From Holophagales bacterium UBA5066 (GTDB lineage: Bacteria; Acidobacteriota; Thermoanaerobaculia; UBA5066): 7,719 nucleotides of DNA. The notes below the pieces were generated by a model. It saw nothing but the letters and a program-made list of their open reading frames with translations, ran no database searches and was not told where the DNA came from. Position numbers and translations under genes: made by a program. How positions within the stretch are numbered: position 1 is the stretch's first letter; the number at the start of each line of letters is the position of its first letter. Positions 5,843 through 7,719 of the stretch are shown here, one piece after another. The stretch covers positions 1 to 7,719 of the forward strand of contig DIAY01000276.1 of NCBI GenBank assembly GCA_002414905.1, written 5' to 3'.

Positions 5843-7546
5843 ATGGAAGAGAAGACGACCCCCGCGCCCGAGACTCCCGGGAAAGACTTCATCCGCGAGA
5901 TCGTCGAGGACGACCTCCGCTCGGGACGGCACCAGGCCGTCGCCACCCGCTTCCCTCCCGAGCCGAACGGCTACCTCCACATCGGCCACGCCAAGTCGAT
6001 CTGCCTGAACTTCGGCGTCGCGAAGGAGTACGGCGGCACCTGCAACCTCCGCTTCGACGACACCAACCCCCTCAAGGAGGACGTCGAGTACGTCGACGCG
6101 ATCGAAGCGGACGTCCGCTGGCTCGGCTTCGAGTGGCACGGGATGTACTACGCCTCCGACTACTTCGGGAGGCTTTACGACTTCGCCGAGGAGCTGATCC
6201 GCCGCGGGAAGGCCTTCGTCTGTGACCTCACCGCCGACGAGGTCCGTGCGACGCGTGGCACGCTGACCGAGTCCGGCAGGAACAGTCCGTATCGGGACCG
6301 TCCGACAGAGGAGAGCCTCGACCTCTTCCGCCGGATGCGCGCCGGCGAGTTCGCCGACGGCTCCCGGACGCTGCGGGCGAGGATCGACATGGCGTCGCCG
6401 AACATCAACCTGCGCGATCCGGCGCTCTACCGGATCCGCAAGGCGACGCATCACCGGACGGGCGACGCGTGGTGCATCTACCCAATGTACGACTACGCCC
6501 ACGCTCTCTCGGACTGGATCGAGGGAATCACCCACTCCCTCTGCACGCTCGAGTTCGAGGACCACAGGCCTCTCTACGACTGGTGCCTGATCGCCCTCGA
6601 CCTTCCGAACCGGCCCCGGCAGATCGAGTTCGCGCGCCTCAACGTCACCTACACCCTCCTCTCCAAGAGAAAGCTGCTCCAGCTCGTGACCGGCGGACTG
6701 GTCAAAGGCTGGGACGACCCGCGCATGCCGACGATCGCGGGCCTTCGCCGCCGCGGCTTCACGCCCGAGGCGATCCGCGACTTCGCCGACCGGATCGGCG
6801 TCGCCAAGCGCGACAGCCTCGTCGACGTCGCGCTCCTCGAGCACTGCCTGCGGGAAGACCTCAATCGACGTGCCCCGCGCGGCATGGCCGTCCTCGACCC
6901 GCTCAAGGTCGTCCTGACGAACTGGCCGGAGGGAACGGTGGACGAGCTCGAGGCCGTCAACAACCCGGAGAGCCCCTCGGCGGGGACGCGACGCGTCACC
7001 TTCTCGCGTGAGCTCTACATCGAGAAGGACGACTTCCGCGAGGTGCCGCCACCGAAGTACCACCGCCTCTCGCCGGGGCAGGAGGTGCGCCTGCGCTGGG
7101 GCTTCATCATCCGTTGCGAGGAGGTCGTCAAGGACCCCTCGACCGGCGAGATCGTCGAGATCCGCTGCTCGTACGACCCGACGAGCCGGAGCGGCGGCGA
7201 AGGTGCCGCGCGCAAGGTGAAAGGGACGATTCACTGGGTCTCGGCGGCGCACGCCGTCCCTGCGGAGGTCCGGCTCTACGACCGCCTCTTCACGAAGGAG
7301 CTCCCCGACGACGCGCCGGAGGGGAAAGACTGGCTCTGCAACCTCAATCCCGACTCCCTCGAGGTGAAGGCGGGGTTCGTCGAGCCCACCCTCTCGAATG
7401 CGGCCGCGGGCGCTTTCTTCCAGTTCGAGCGCCTCGGCTACTTCTCCGTCGACACCGACTCCCGGCCGGGTCGCCCGGTCTTCAACCGCTCCGTCGGGCT
7501 GCGCGACTCGTGGGCGAAGATCGAGAAGAAGGGACGCGGGGCCTGA
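5843..7546 (+). CDS. glnS: Glutaminyl-tRNA synthetase (GlnRS)
   Basis: Charges tRNA-Gln directly with glutamine in the cytoplasm, making the GatCAB transamidation route unnecessary for tRNA-Gln. The protein is 567 residues, against about 554 in E. coli. It is a class Ib synthetase. The N-terminal region IVEDDLRSGRH leads into FPPEPNGYLHIGHAKS with HIGH at 46-49. FDDTNP follows, then the conserved block MYDYAHALSDWIEGITHSL and FEDHRPLYDW. The KMSKS-type motif is LLSKRK (272-277). Two beta-barrel anticodon-binding domains occupy about 340-555. There is no appended YqeY/GatB-like C-terminal domain as in Deinococcus GlnRS. The gene begins seven bases after gltX and is probably in the same transcript. 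GlnRS is patchily distributed in bacteria and is thought to have come from the eukaryotic type, so it is informative about the lineage. Confidence 0.97.
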   Translation: MEEKTTPAPETPGKDFIREIVEDDLRSGRHQAVATRFPPEPNGYLHIGHAKSICLNFGVAKEYGGTCNLRFDDTNPLKEDVEYVDAIEADVRWLGFEWHGMYYASDYFGRLYDFAEELIRRGKAFVCDLTADEVRATRGTLTESGRNSPYRDRPTEESLDLFRRMRAGEFADGSRTLRARIDMASPNINLRDPALYRIRKATHHRTGDAWCIYPMYDYAHALSDWIEGITHSLCTLEFEDHRPLYDWCLIALDLPNRPRQIEFARLNVTYTLLSKRKLLQLVTGGLVKGWDDPRMPTIAGLRRRGFTPEAIRDFADRIGVAKRDSLVDVALLEHCLREDLNRRAPRGMAVLDPLKVVLTNWPEGTVDELEAVNNPESPSAGTRRVTFSRELYIEKDDFREVPPPKYHRLSPGQEVRLRWGFIIRCEEVVKDPSTGEIVEIRCSYDPTSRSGGEGAARKVKGTIHWVSAAHAVPAEVRLYDRLFTKELPDDAPEGKDWLCNLNPDSLEVKAGFVEPTLSNAAAGAFFQFERLGYFSVDTDSRPGRPVFNRSVGLRDSWAKIEKKGRGA

Positions 7547-7562
7547 GCGCAAGTCCGTGACC

Positions 7563-7569
7563 GGGGAGG
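7563..7569 (+). promoter_or_regulatory. Ribosome binding site of the VanZ-like gene
   Basis: GGGGAGG lies two bases before the ATG at 7572. The spacing is short but the match is strong. It favours ATG 7572 over the in-frame GTG at 7557, which has no such site upstream. Confidence 0.55.
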
Positions 7570-7571
7570 CG

Positions 7572-7719
7572 ATGGCTCCTGCGCCCGCAGGCCGGCGGCT
7601 GCTCCTCTGGGCACCCGTGGTGGCGATGCTGGCGATTCAGGTGATGCTCTCCTCGCGGGGCCGGCTGCCTCCCCTTCCCCTCCTGCGCTCGGTTCCCGCC
7701 GGCGACAAGATACACATCT
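7572..7719 (+). CDS. VanZ-like membrane protein, N-terminal fragment (runs off window)
   Basis: The frame is open from ATG 7572 to the window edge, giving 49 residues. The protein starts with a short basic stretch (GRR) and a hydrophobic helix (LLLWAPVVAMLAIQVML). A loop starting SSRGRLPP follows and ends in AGDKIHI. This W-P..(10-15)-SS-(loop)-DK-H layout is the characteristic opening of VanZ-family proteins, small four-helix membrane proteins of mostly unknown function named after a teicoplanin-resistance gene. Most members have no proven resistance role, so none should be assumed. It starts 25 bp after glnS on the same strand and could be co-transcribed. The call rests on a short fragment, so it is moderately sure. 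Confidence 0.6.
   Translation, partial: MAPAPAGRRLLLWAPVVAMLAIQVMLSSRGRLPPLPLLRSVPAGDKIHI

Noticed and set aside
4327..5946. 539-codon minus-strand frame antisense to gltX
   Set aside because: A shadow of gltX with charged repetitive composition; it also crosses the divergent promoter region and the glnS start.
5582..7552. Long open frame (656 codons) on the minus strand across glnS
   Set aside because: It is an antisense shadow of a clearly conserved synthetase. High GC suppresses stop codons, and the translation is an Arg/Asp/Val-rich low-complexity string with no recognisable motif.
1..7719. Defence system, CRISPR array, prophage, transposon or biosynthetic cluster
   Set aside because: No repeats with regular spacers, transposase, integrase, terminal repeats or cluster-type enzymes were seen; the genes are housekeeping and evenly GC-rich.

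Overview
The window is a GC-rich (roughly two-thirds G+C), densely packed chromosomal segment from a bacterium. It carries housekeeping genes with gaps of only 7 to 52 bp and no stretch over 300 bp without a gene. I see no phage, insertion sequence, CRISPR array, rRNA or tRNA. The protein sequences, the presence of both a GluRS and a GlnRS, and a CymR-like Rrf2 regulator next to cysK would fit a deep-branching GC-rich Gram-negative such as an acidobacterium. That placement is an impression from protein style only; a myxococcal or other high-GC lineage is not excluded.

Layout from left to right. (1) The 3' end of clpB (+) ends at 578. It converges on a leftward pair, an Rrf2-family regulator (1595-2044) followed by cysK (601-1563), with only 22 bp between the clpB and cysK stops. 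(2) A secreted HtrA/DegP-type serine protease (2067-3407, +) diverges from the regulator. The start codons are 22 bp apart and lie in a short AT-rich island holding overlapping back-to-back promoter candidates. (3) HtrA converges on an EamA-type drug/metabolite transporter (3444-4355, -), and the 36-bp gap is almost filled by one strong GC hairpin. (4) The transporter diverges from a rightward cluster: gltX (4408-5835), glnS (5843-7546) and the start of a VanZ-like membrane protein (7572 to the window edge).

How the genes fit together. ClpB and HtrA are cytoplasmic and envelope protein quality control respectively. The Rrf2 regulator plus CysK looks like a cysteine-biosynthesis unit, possibly with CysK acting as the regulator's cofactor as in the Firmicutes CymR-CysK pair. 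gltX and glnS form a tight, probably co-translated operon that charges tRNA-Glu and tRNA-Gln directly. No clearly new biological system is visible. The most interesting items are the regulator-cysK pairing and the overlapping rrf2/htrA promoter region.
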